Positions 38,659 through 46,009 of a stretch of DNA of 64,000 nucleotides are shown here, piece by piece. The stretch is from positions 1 through 64,000 of the forward strand of contig NZ_JACJDV010000011.1 in NCBI RefSeq assembly GCF_014163735.1. Direction: 5' to 3'. The number at the start of each line of letters is the position of its first letter. The first letter of the stretch is position 1. A program made the position numbers and the translations under genes. This stretch comes from Shewanella sp. SR44-3 (lineage in GTDB: Bacteria > Pseudomonadota > Gammaproteobacteria > Enterobacterales > Shewanellaceae). The notes under the pieces were generated by a model. That model had not been told where the DNA came from, searched no databases, and saw nothing but the letters and a program-made list of their open reading frames with translations.

Positions 38659-40368
38659 ATGCCCTCAACCGCGCTTCATCTCGGCCTCTCCACTTTATTT
38701 ATTCGCAAGGGTCTCCTTAGCGAAGAAATCATGACTTCTGCTATTGCCGAATCTCGCAAGAACAAACACTCTCTAGTAGCAACCCTAATTAACGGCAAGC
38801 ACTTATCCGCCCGTGAAATTGCCGAGCTGTGCCATGAAGAGTACGCCACTCCGCTGTTAGATTTAGCCGAATTCGATGTGGCCGCCATAGCAGATGACTT
38901 ATTAAATAAAAAACTCATTGCTAAACATCAATGTCTGCCGCTATTTAAGCGCGGTAATCGCCTCTATATTGCTACATCTGACCCCACCAACATCACCGCA
39001 TTAGAAGACTTTCAATTTAGCCTAGGCCTGCACGCCGAAGCTATTCTGGTGGAAGAAGATAAGCTGGCTAAAGCCCTTGAGAAAATCGCTGAAGATGACA
39101 TTACTGGGCTAGATTTAGGCGGCATGGATGAAGCCGCACTTGCTGGTATAGAAATCACAGATACCGATAACCGCCATGAAGAACAAGGCGGTGAAAGCAG
39201 TGATGATGCACCAATTGTGATTTATATTAATAAAATCCTTACCGATGCTATCCGCAAAGGCGCTTCCGATCTCCATTTTGAGCCCTACGAGAAGCGCTAC
39301 CGCATTCGTTTTCGCATTGATGGCATACTCCATGAAGTGTCCGAGCCACCGGTTGCGCTTTCGGGGCGTATCTCAGCCCGCTTAAAGGTGATGTCAAAAC
39401 TTGATATTGCCGAGCGGCGCGTACCACAAGATGGCCGGATTAAAATGAAGCTATCCCGCACTAAATCTATTGATTTCCGTGTTAGCACCTTACCCACTAT
39501 TTGGGGTGAGAAAATTGTAATGCGCATTTTGGACTCTTCATCGGCGCAGTTAGGTATCGAAAAGCTAGGTTATGAGGCCGATCAACGTGAGCTTTACGAA
39601 GAAATGCTCGCCAAACCTCAGGGAATGATTTTAGTCACAGGCCCTACGGGCTCAGGTAAAACCGTCTCCTTGTACACAGGTCTTAATATTCTCAATACCG
39701 AAGAGCGCAATATTTCTACCGCGGAAGACCCGGTTGAAATTAACCTTGAAGGAGTTAACCAGGTCCACATTAATTTAAAAGCTGGCCTGACCTTCGCTTC
39801 AGCACTGCGCTCTTTTTTACGTCAAGATCCTGATGTCGTCATGGTGGGTGAAATACGTGACCTAGAAACTGCAGAAATCGCCATTAAAGCGGCGCAAACC
39901 GGTCACTTAGTGCTATCGACCTTGCATACTAACTCAGCAGCAGAGACCCTAACCCGTTTAATTAACATGGGCGTGCCTGGTTATAATATCGCCAGTTCAG
40001 TTAACTTAATTATTGCCCAGCGTCTCGCGAGGCGTTTGTGTCCAGAATGCAAACAAGCTGAAGAAGTTCCAACCGCCGAGCTGCAACGCTTAGGGTTTCA
40101 ACAAGCAGATATAGATAAAGGTTTCACCGTATTTAAGCCCGTTGGCTGTGAGTTTTGCTCCGGCGGCTATAAAGGCCGCTTAGGTGTATACGAAGTGATG
40201 AAGATGTCTGATGAAATAGCTCGCACTATTATGGAAGGTGGCAATTCATTACAAATAGCCCGTCAAGCTAAAGAGCAAGGCATGCGTGATTTACGCCAAT
40301 CTGGGCTATTAAAGGTCATTCAAGGCTTAAGCAGTATCGCAGAGATTAATCGCATCACCAGCTCCTAG
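38659..40368 (+). CDS. pilB: Type IV pilus assembly ATPase PilB
   Basis: A 569-residue extension ATPase from the ATG at 38659 ([18 protein letters not shown]), with GGGAA upstream; an earlier in-frame Met gives 22 unsupported residues. The N-terminal MshE-type domain is followed by the secretion ATPase core: Walker A GPTGSGKT, Asp box, Walker [13 protein letters not shown] and His box [16 protein letters not shown] tetracysteine zinc site is formed by RLCPECKQ and GCEFCSGGY. It drives pilin polymerisation at the inner membrane with PilC. Confidence 0.97.
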   Translation: MPSTALHLGLSTLFIRKGLLSEEIMTSAIAESRKNKHSLVATLINGKHLSAREIAELCHEEYATPLLDLAEFDVAAIADDLLNKKLIAKHQCLPLFKRGNRLYIATSDPTNITALEDFQFSLGLHAEAILVEEDKLAKALEKIAEDDITGLDLGGMDEAALAGIEITDTDNRHEEQGGESSDDAPIVIYINKILTDAIRKGASDLHFEPYEKRYRIRFRIDGILHEVSEPPVALSGRISARLKVMSKLDIAERRVPQDGRIKMKLSRTKSIDFRVSTLPTIWGEKIVMRILDSSSAQLGIEKLGYEADQRELYEEMLAKPQGMILVTGPTGSGKTVSLYTGLNILNTEERNISTAEDPVEINLEGVNQVHINLKAGLTFASALRSFLRQDPDVVMVGEIRDLETAEIAIKAAQTGHLVLSTLHTNSAAETLTRLINMGVPGYNIASSVNLIIAQRLARRLCPECKQAEEVPTAELQRLGFQQADIDKGFTVFKPVGCEFCSGGYKGRLGVYEVMKMSDEIARTIMEGGNSLQIARQAKEQGMRDLRQSGLLKVIQGLSSIAEINRITSS

Positions 40369-40581
40369 ATTAATGACCTTTATTATTAGGCCTGCAGGCT
40401 TGCCCGCTGATCGACACTCTATTCAATTCATCATTTTTTAAGCATATTTATTGAGCATCATAGTTAGTTCTTAGCGCTTAGCTAAGATAAATTATCCAGC
40501 GCAACATCTTCAGGCCGTTAATTTTAATGCTATCTTAACTTAACCACTTTTCTCGTTATATTTACTTCAAGGAGCGGCTTT

Positions 40582-41850
40582 ATGGCGACTGCCAGTATAA
40601 GAAAAAAGCCTGCAAACAAGAAAAACTCACAGAAGCATCACCCTAAGGTATTTACTTTCCAGTGGAAGGGGCTCAATCGTGATGGTCAAAAAACGGCAGG
40701 GGAACTTCGCGGCACTAGTATCAGTGAAATAAAAAGCGTATTAAAATCCCAAGGTGTTACACCTAAGCGCGTTAGTAAAAAATCTGAACCCTTATTTAAA
40801 TTATTTGAGCCCACAATTAATGCCATGGACATCACCATGATGACAAGGCAAGTGGCCACCATGTTGGCAGCTGGCGTGCCACTTGTTACCACTCTAGAGC
40901 TTCTAGGTCGTGGCCATGAAAAACCTAAAATGCGTGAATTATTGGGAGTGATAATTAACGATGTGCAATCGGGGATCCCACTATCGAACGCCTTAAGGCC
41001 CCACAGGCGCTATTTTGATGATCTTTATGTAGATTTAGTCGCTGCTGGTGAGCATTCTGGAGCGTTAGATCTAGTATTCGATCGCATTGCTATTTATAAA
41101 GAAAAAGCCGAGGCATTAAAATCTAAAATTAAAAAAGCCATGTTTTATCCAGCCGCTGTGGTTGTGGTTGCAGTATTAGTGACAGTGTTATTACTTCTCT
41201 TTGTGGTGCCACAATTTGAAGATATTTTTGCAGGTTTTGGTGCAGAGCTTCCGGCTTTCACTCAATTAGTTCTGGGTATATCCCGCGCTTTACAGGCCTC
41301 TTGGCATGTTATCTTCGCTGCCATAGGTTTAGCGATTTTCCTATTTGTAAGGGCTCACAGAAACTCGCAGAGAGTGCGTGATAGCGTAGATGAGCTGGTG
41401 CTTAAAGTCCCAGCCATAGGGGATATTTTACATAAAGGTGCCATGGCGCGCTTTGCCCGCACGTTAGCCACCACCTTTGCGGCTGGTGTCCCCTTGATCG
41501 ATGGTCTAGAATCTGCAGCTGGTGCTTCTGGAAACGCCGTTTATCGCAAAGCCTTGCTTAAAGTTAAGCAAGAGGTGACTTCTGGCATGCAAATGAATGT
41601 CGCCATGCGTACTACTAACCTTTTCCCAGATATGTTGATCCAAATGGTGATGATAGGTGAAGAGTCAGGCTCATTAGACAACATGCTCAATAAGGTTGCT
41701 AATATCTACGAAATGCAAGTAGACGATGCTGTAGATGGGCTTTCTAGCCTGATAGAACCAGTAATGATGGTGGTGATCGGCACCCTAGTAGGTGGACTTA
41801 TTGTCGCCATGTACTTACCTATTTTCCAGATGGGTAAAATTGTCAGCTAA
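40582..41850 (+). CDS. pilC: Type IV pilus inner-membrane platform protein PilC
   Basis: A 422-residue GspF-family platform protein. Two copies of the T2SSF domain are seen (about 85-210 and 290-410), with membrane segments AVVVVAVLVTVLLLLFVVP, IFAAIGLAIFLFV and the C-terminal VMMVVIGTLVGGLIVAMYLPIF. The N-terminal part has FQWKGLNRDGQKTAGEL, a family feature. CAAGGAGC precedes the ATG. It couples PilB rotation to pilin extraction. Same strand as pilB and pilD, with 213 bases to pilB. Confidence 0.97.
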   Translation: MATASIRKKPANKKNSQKHHPKVFTFQWKGLNRDGQKTAGELRGTSISEIKSVLKSQGVTPKRVSKKSEPLFKLFEPTINAMDITMMTRQVATMLAAGVPLVTTLELLGRGHEKPKMRELLGVIINDVQSGIPLSNALRPHRRYFDDLYVDLVAAGEHSGALDLVFDRIAIYKEKAEALKSKIKKAMFYPAAVVVVAVLVTVLLLLFVVPQFEDIFAGFGAELPAFTQLVLGISRALQASWHVIFAAIGLAIFLFVRAHRNSQRVRDSVDELVLKVPAIGDILHKGAMARFARTLATTFAAGVPLIDGLESAAGASGNAVYRKALLKVKQEVTSGMQMNVAMRTTNLFPDMLIQMVMIGEESGSLDNMLNKVANIYEMQVDDAVDGLSSLIEPVMMVVIGTLVGGLIVAMYLPIFQMGKIVS

Positions 41851-41902
41851 CCCTGATTAACCAATATAATTATTTTATAACAACAAAAAAGACTAATCAT
41901 CA

Positions 41903-42820
41903 ATGAGTGAATTTATTGCCCTTATGGGCCAGTATCCAATAATGTTTATTAGTATCAGCTTTATCTTCGCGGCCACTATTGGCAGTTTTCTCAATGTGGT
42001 CATTCACCGTATGCCGGTAATGATGAAGCGGGAATGGCAAGCAGAATGCAATCAATACCTGCAAGAGTACCATCAAGACATAGTTAAAGATGTGGGTATA
42101 AAGCGTTTAGAAAAACCTATAGATAACTTTCCAACACGCTACAACTTAGTCATACCTAACTCTTGCTGCCCTAAATGTAATGCAGCTATCAAGCCTTGGC
42201 ATAATCTACCTATTTTGGGCTGGTGCTTACTTAAGGGAAAATGCGCTAACTGCAACGAAAGCATATCCGCCCGCTACCCTATCATTGAACTAGTCACTGG
42301 CATTATGATCGCCACCTTAGCTTGGCATTTCGGCCCTTCAAGTCAGTTCCTATTTGCATCCTTACTAACATTCGTGTTGATAGCGCTCACAGGAATAGAT
42401 CTCGATGAAATGCTATTGCCCGATCAGCTTACTATGCCACTACTCTGGTTAGGTATACTGGTTAATTTACAGGGACTATTCACCAGCCCAACAGATGCCA
42501 TCATAGGTGCGATAGCCGGCTATATGAGCCTATGGTCGGTGTTTTGGCTATTTAAGCTAGCCACAGGTAAGGAAGGCATGGGCTACGGTGATTTCAAGCT
42601 ACTCGCAGTATTTGGAGCCTGGCTTGGTTGGCAGATGCTGCCCTTGATAATATTGCTATCTTCATTGGTCGGCGCCATTGTCGGGATTGGGCTTATTGTG
42701 AGCAAAAAACTCAATCAAGGTAACCCAATTCCCTTTGGTCCTTATATCGCAATGGCAGGTTGGATAGCCTTGATTTGCGGTCATGACATTATCAATTGGT
42801 ATTTAGGCACTTTACTGTAA
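41903..42820 (+). CDS. pilD: Prepilin peptidase / N-methyltransferase PilD
   Basis: A 305-residue membrane enzyme that cleaves type IV prepilins after the Gly and methylates the new N-terminus; it usually also serves type II secretion. The cytoplasmic loop carries two CxxC pairs (CCPKC and CANC) for zinc. The catalytic aspartates are in TGIDLDEMLLPDQLT and GMGYGDFKLLA. Seven or eight membrane segments are visible. The stop TAA shares its last base with the coaE start. Confidence 0.97.
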   Translation: MSEFIALMGQYPIMFISISFIFAATIGSFLNVVIHRMPVMMKREWQAECNQYLQEYHQDIVKDVGIKRLEKPIDNFPTRYNLVIPNSCCPKCNAAIKPWHNLPILGWCLLKGKCANCNESISARYPIIELVTGIMIATLAWHFGPSSQFLFASLLTFVLIALTGIDLDEMLLPDQLTMPLLWLGILVNLQGLFTSPTDAIIGAIAGYMSLWSVFWLFKLATGKEGMGYGDFKLLAVFGAWLGWQMLPLIILLSSLVGAIVGIGLIVSKKLNQGNPIPFGPYIAMAGWIALICGHDIINWYLGTLL

Positions 42821-43440
42821 TGAACAAAAAATTCATCGTTGGCCTCACTGGCGGCATAGGCAGTGGCAAAACCACTGTCTCAGACATGTTTAAAGCACTA
42901 GGAATCGCCATAGTCGATGCCGATATTGCCGCCCGCACTGTTGTTGCTGCAGAGAGTGATGGCATCAAGGCCATAACCAAACATTTTGGCGAGCGAATGT
43001 TACAACCCAACGGCGAACTTAACAGGGCCGCACTTAGACAAGAGATATTCGACCATCCCGAACAAAGAGAATGGCTCAATAACTTGCTCCACCCCATGAT
43101 TCGTCAGCTCATGCTTTCTCAAATTGAACAAGCACAATCTGACTATGTCATTCTGGTTGCGCCCTTGCTATTTGAAAATGAGTTAGATAGTTTAGTCAAC
43201 ACCTGTTTAGTGGTGGATATTTCACCACCGCTACAAATATCTCGAACCGTACACCGAGATAATGTCGAGGCCACGCAAGTTCAAAAAATTATCGCCAGCC
43301 AAATGAGTCGTGAACAGCGGCTTGCTAAAGCCAATAAGGTTATTGAGAATACTGGCGACTTAAACAGCTTATACCAATCAGTACTCGGGTTACATCAGGA
43401 ATATTTAACCCAAGCACGTTCAATTAAAATGGAGTTTTAA
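42820..43440 (+). CDS. coaE: Dephospho-CoA kinase
   Basis: A 206-residue kinase for the last step of CoA synthesis. The P-loop GLTGGIGSGKTTV is at 8-20 and the DADIAARTVV, FGERML and APLLFEN segments are typical. The start ATG overlaps the pilD stop by one base, which is the usual arrangement; an earlier frame start inside pilD is not credible. Linked to pilus genes only by position. Confidence 0.97.
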   Translation: MNKKFIVGLTGGIGSGKTTVSDMFKALGIAIVDADIAARTVVAAESDGIKAITKHFGERMLQPNGELNRAALRQEIFDHPEQREWLNNLLHPMIRQLMLSQIEQAQSDYVILVAPLLFENELDSLVNTCLVVDISPPLQISRTVHRDNVEATQVQKIIASQMSREQRLAKANKVIENTGDLNSLYQSVLGLHQEYLTQARSIKMEF

Positions 43441-43448
43441 GTACCACA

Positions 43449-44192
43449 ATGGAATCGCTGATTTTTGAGCACCCCTTAAATGAAAAAGTACGCAGTTATC
43501 TGCGTTTAGAGTACCTTGCTCAACAATTAGCCCATTGCATTCATTCAGATCAGCAGCATCACGGCTTCTATCCGCTATTCGCACTATGTGAAATGACAGA
43601 TAGATGCGATTTTAAGTCTGAAATACTCAAAGATTTAGATAAACAGATTATGGTGTTAAATAAATGGCAAGAATTACCCCAAGCCGACACCCAACAAATT
43701 AATGCATTGAAAGCTAGGCTGAATCAAGCCAAGGAGCCACTGCAACAGCCTGAACGTATCGGGATTGCGCTTAAGCAAGATAAGTTTATTTGTGCCCTTA
43801 AGCAAAAGTTTGCCATGCTCGGAGCTTGTTGTAACTTTGATTTACCTCAGCTCCATTGTTGGCTAGCTAAGCCTTGGGTTAATAGGCAACAAGATTTAAG
43901 CACCTGGTTAGCTCATTTTCATGCTCTATTAGAGCCAGTTTGCTTATTACTAGAACTTAGCCGCAGCACCGCCGAGTTTGTCCCTGCTACGGCTCAGGCA
44001 GGCTTCTACCAGCAAGACTGCAATCAAATTCTATCCTTCGTCAGGGTTAAACTCCCTACTGATAGCCAGTGCTACCCAACTATTAGTGGCCACCGAAATC
44101 GTTTCGCTATCCATTTTGTTGATTTTGAACAACAAAAGCATTCAGATAAAAGTATCCAATTCATGCTGGCTACCTGTAGCTCCAACCATTAA
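43449..44192 (+). CDS. zapD: Cell division protein ZapD
   Basis: A 247-residue cytoplasmic protein that bundles FtsZ filaments and aids Z-ring assembly. It starts with [19 protein letters not shown], the conserved ZapD/YacF N-terminus, and is helical with a C-terminal beta domain ([27 protein letters not shown]). It follows coaE by 8 bases and precedes yacG, the order coaE-zapD-yacG seen in E. coli. Confidence 0.96.
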   Translation: MESLIFEHPLNEKVRSYLRLEYLAQQLAHCIHSDQQHHGFYPLFALCEMTDRCDFKSEILKDLDKQIMVLNKWQELPQADTQQINALKARLNQAKEPLQQPERIGIALKQDKFICALKQKFAMLGACCNFDLPQLHCWLAKPWVNRQQDLSTWLAHFHALLEPVCLLLELSRSTAEFVPATAQAGFYQQDCNQILSFVRVKLPTDSQCYPTISGHRNRFAIHFVDFEQQKHSDKSIQFMLATCSSNH

Positions 44193-44229
44193 AATACCCT
44201 TAACTTGCTTATCAAAGAAACCTAATCTT

Positions 44230-44454
44230 ATGTCATTAGTTGTCAACTGCCCCATCTGCCAAACATCGGTCCAATGGACTGACGATGCTAAATTCAAACC
44301 TTTTTGCAGTGACCGCTGCAAACTTATCGACTTAGGTGATTGGGCCTCAGAAAAGCACGTGATCCCGGTTAAATCTCCATTTGAAGCAGGGCTTCTAGAT
44401 CCAGACTCACTGGACGATGCGGGCTTCGAGGAAGAAGACTTTTTTAAGGAATAA
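44230..44454 (+). CDS. yacG: DNA gyrase inhibitor YacG (zinc protein)
   Basis: A 74-residue zinc-finger protein from the ATG at 44230; the frame is open much earlier over the end of zapD but that part is not YacG. The four zinc ligands are in CPICQTS and [24 protein letters not shown] is the conserved core, and the C-terminus is acidic (EEEDFF). In E. coli YacG binds GyrB and inhibits gyrase. It lies between zapD and mutT. Confidence 0.95.
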   Translation: MSLVVNCPICQTSVQWTDDAKFKPFCSDRCKLIDLGDWASEKHVIPVKSPFEAGLLDPDSLDDAGFEEEDFFKE

Positions 44455-44462
44455 TTCAAATT

Positions 44463-44858
44463 ATGAAGCGAATTCATGTTGCCGTAGGCATCATTATTAA
44501 CCCGCAGCAGCAAATATTGCTCGCTAAGCGGCATGGTCACCTACATCAAGGTGGAAAATGGGAGTTCCCTGGTGGTAAAGTCGAAGCTGATGAAACCGTC
44601 ACCCAAGCCTTGATCCGCGAATTGAAAGAAGAAGTAGGCTTATCAGTCACAGCAAGCGCAGCATTTATGACCATCAGCCATGATTACCCAGATAAACAAG
44701 TCTTACTCGATATACATTTAGTCCAAGATTTTAGTGGCGAAGCGATTGGCGTTGAAGGCCAGCAGATAGTCTGGGTCGACCAAGCACAACTAAAAGATTA
44801 TGAGTTTCCCGAAGCCAACCTGCCTATCTTAGAAAAAATATACCAAGAACTCGGCTAG
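44463..44858 (+). CDS. mutT: 8-oxo-dGTP diphosphatase MutT
   Basis: A 131-residue Nudix hydrolase that removes 8-oxo-dGTP from the nucleotide pool. The Nudix box starts at GGKVEADETVTQALIREL and continues KEEVGL, with all conserved Gly, Glu and Arg residues. The N-terminal VAVGIIINPQQQILLAKR and WEFPGGK match MutT. It starts 8 bases after yacG and ends the series; the following sequence is the tRNA-tail repeat array in the opposite orientation. Confidence 0.96.
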   Translation: MKRIHVAVGIIINPQQQILLAKRHGHLHQGGKWEFPGGKVEADETVTQALIRELKEEVGLSVTASAAFMTISHDYPDKQVLLDIHLVQDFSGEAIGVEGQQIVWVDQAQLKDYEFPEANLPILEKIYQELG

Positions 44859-44900
44859 TACCATCAGCAAACTGAATCCAAGCCCCCCCTAGTGAGTGAC

Positions 44901-45223
44901 GTTTATGTTTAGTCGGCTGCTTGGGTAAAGAGCTAGGATTCGAACCTCTGATCCTCTGCCTTATTTTACTGAAGCTAAAATGTAAAAAAGCCACTCTGGT
45001 CAGTGACGTTTATGTTTGGTCGGCTGCTTGGGTAAAGAGCTAGGATTCGAACCTCTGATCCTCTGCCTTATTTTACTGAAGCTTAAATGTAAAAAAGCCA
45101 CTCTGATGAGTGGCTTTTTATGTTTGGTCGGCTGCTTGCGTAAAGAGCTAGGATTCGAACCTCTGATCCTCTACCTTATTTTACTGAAGCTAAAATGTAA
45201 AAAAGCCACTCTGATGAGTGGCT
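44901..45223 (-). repeat. Tandem array of tRNA-Pro 3'-derived units (3 x about 108 bp)
   Basis: Three units (44901-45007, 45008-45115, 45116-45223; periods 107, 108, 108) lead in register into the real tRNA-Pro at 45233. Each holds the tRNA T-arm (on the reverse strand AGAGGTTCGAATCCT preceded by GGATC), a changed acceptor end, and an AT stretch with a GCCACT hairpin. Two of the hairpins are complete terminators; the outermost are decayed. Organisation recalls the rtT repeats of the E. coli tyrT operon, where tRNA 3' ends are repeated downstream of the gene. Confidence 0.9.
45091..45119 (-). terminator. Terminator hairpin in repeat unit 2
   Basis: AAAAAAGCCACTC and GAGTGGCTTTTT around TGAT. 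It is intact and ends in a T-run in the direction of tRNA transcription. Confidence 0.85.
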
Positions 45224-45227
45224 TTTT
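45199..45227 (-). terminator. Terminator hairpin of the tRNA operon
   Basis: The same hairpin as at 45091-45119, placed directly after the last tRNA-Pro. It is the first terminator that a polymerase reading the tRNA operon would meet. Confidence 0.88.
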
Positions 45228-45232
45228 ATGTT

Positions 45233-45309
45233 TGGTCGGTGATAGAGGATTCGAACCTCTGACCCTCTGCTCCCAAAGCAGATGCGCTACCGGGCTGCGC
45301 TAATCACCG
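45233..45309 (-). tRNA. tRNA-Pro (anticodon TGG)
   Basis: A 77-base tRNA with encoded CCA. The acceptor stem CGGTGAT pairs with ATCACCG. The anticodon loop TTTGGGA has anticodon TGG, and the T-arm AGAGGTTCGAATCCTCT is standard. It closely resembles E. coli proM tRNA. It is the last complete gene of the tRNA operon, and the repeat array follows. Confidence 0.97.
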
Positions 45310-45334
45310 AAAATCTTTCTTTTTTAAGAAAAAA

Positions 45335-45356
45335 GGTTTCGACTAAAATCGAAACC
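45335..45356 (-). other. Hairpin between the two tRNA-Pro genes
   Basis: GGTTTCGA and TCGAAACC with a 6-base loop between the tRNA copies. It could be a processing or anti-read-through hairpin. Confidence 0.55.
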
Positions 45357-45363
45357 AAAAATG

Positions 45364-45440
45364 TGGTCGGTGATAGAGGATTCGAACCTCTGACCCTCTG
45401 CTCCCAAAGCAGATGCGCTACCGGGCTGCGCTAATCACCG
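45364..45440 (-). tRNA. tRNA-Pro (anticodon TGG), second copy
   Basis: Identical over all 77 bases to the copy at 45233-45309, including CCA. The downstream spacer of about 50 bases differs from the repeat-array spacer. Confidence 0.97.
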
Positions 45441-45469
45441 AAAATCTGTTCAATTATCTAAGCTTGCTG

Positions 45470-45532
45470 AGGGTAACCCTCTGCTCCACCCTTTCAAAGG
45501 GCCGTGATACGCTATAAAATCGCGCTAATCAC
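45470..45532 (-). pseudogene. Degenerate tRNA-Pro-like remnant
   Basis: On the reverse strand it starts like tRNA-Pro (CGGTGATTAGCGCG) and has GGAGCAGAGGGT in the anticodon/variable region. The D-arm and anticodon stem are scrambled (CCCTTTGAAAGGG in place of the normal arm), and the T-arm and acceptor 3' strand are missing. It lies where E. coli has leuT, between hisR and proM. Confidence 0.7.
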
Positions 45533-45567
45533 CGAAAATCTTGTAAAACAAATTCTGTAAGTTTGAA

Positions 45568-45644
45568 TGGGGTGACTGATGGGGCTCGAACCCACGACAA
45601 CCGGAATCACAATCCGGGACTCTACCAACTGAGCTACAATCACC
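45568..45644 (-). tRNA. tRNA-His (anticodon GTG)
   Basis: A 77-base tRNA including CCA and the histidine-specific extra G at position -1, which pairs with C73. The acceptor is GTGATTG with CAGTCAC, the anticodon loop TTGTGAT, and the T-arm GTGGGTTCGAGCCCCAT. It matches E. coli hisR closely. Confidence 0.96.
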
Positions 45645-45715
45645 ACTGCTTTCAAACTGTATCACTTAAGATACTTGCTAACTTCTACTAACTTCTAGAC
45701 ATGCATTCAACAGAA

Positions 45716-45792
45716 TGGTGCGCCCAGAAGGATTCGAACCTTCGGCCTCACCCTCCGGAGGGGTGCGCTCTATCCAGCTGAGCTATGGGCGC
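45716..45792 (-). tRNA. tRNA-Arg (anticodon CCG)
   Basis: A 77-base tRNA with CCA. The acceptor GCGCCCA pairs with TGGGCGC, the anticodon loop is CTCCGGA with anticodon CCG, and the T-arm is GAAGGTTCGAATCCTTC. First gene of the operon, equivalent to argX in E. coli (order argX-hisR-leuT-proM). Confidence 0.96.
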
Positions 45793-45813
45793 CCGCCTTG
45801 GTTAGCGCCGCAT

Positions 45814-45842
45814 ATACTAGGGTTAAAACGGCCTCACGTCTA
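45814..45842 (-). promoter_or_regulatory. Probable promoter of the tRNA operon
   Basis: On the reverse strand TAGACG (45842-45837), 17 bases, TAGTAT (45819-45814), followed by GCGGCGC. A GC-rich discriminator is typical of stringently controlled stable-RNA promoters. Confidence 0.5.
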
Positions 45843-46009
45843 CACTTGTTTTATCTTTTTTTTACTGTTTGCTTAAGTTTTGACTGATATTGCTATTTTT
45901 CATACAAAAAGAAGCCTTTACCCTATTGGAACAAGGTAGGAAGTATGTTAAAAATATGATCTGGGATAAAACTACATTAGAACGTTAAGGCTAAGTGGGA
46001 ATTAAGAAT

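Noticed and set aside
43978..44229. N-terminal extension of YacG
   Set aside because: It overlaps zapD in another frame and is unlike YacG; the ATG at 44230 gives the normal 74 residues.
44901..45223. Possible CRISPR array
   Set aside because: The repeat unit is about 108 bases with no unique spacers, and it continues into a tRNA gene.
45016..45303. 95-codon open frame over the tRNA-tail repeats
   Set aside because: It is made of the tandem repeat and runs antisense into the tRNA-Pro gene; the repeated peptide is a by-product.
45470..45532. A third functional tRNA
   Set aside because: The anticodon arm is scrambled and the T-arm and 3' acceptor strand are missing.
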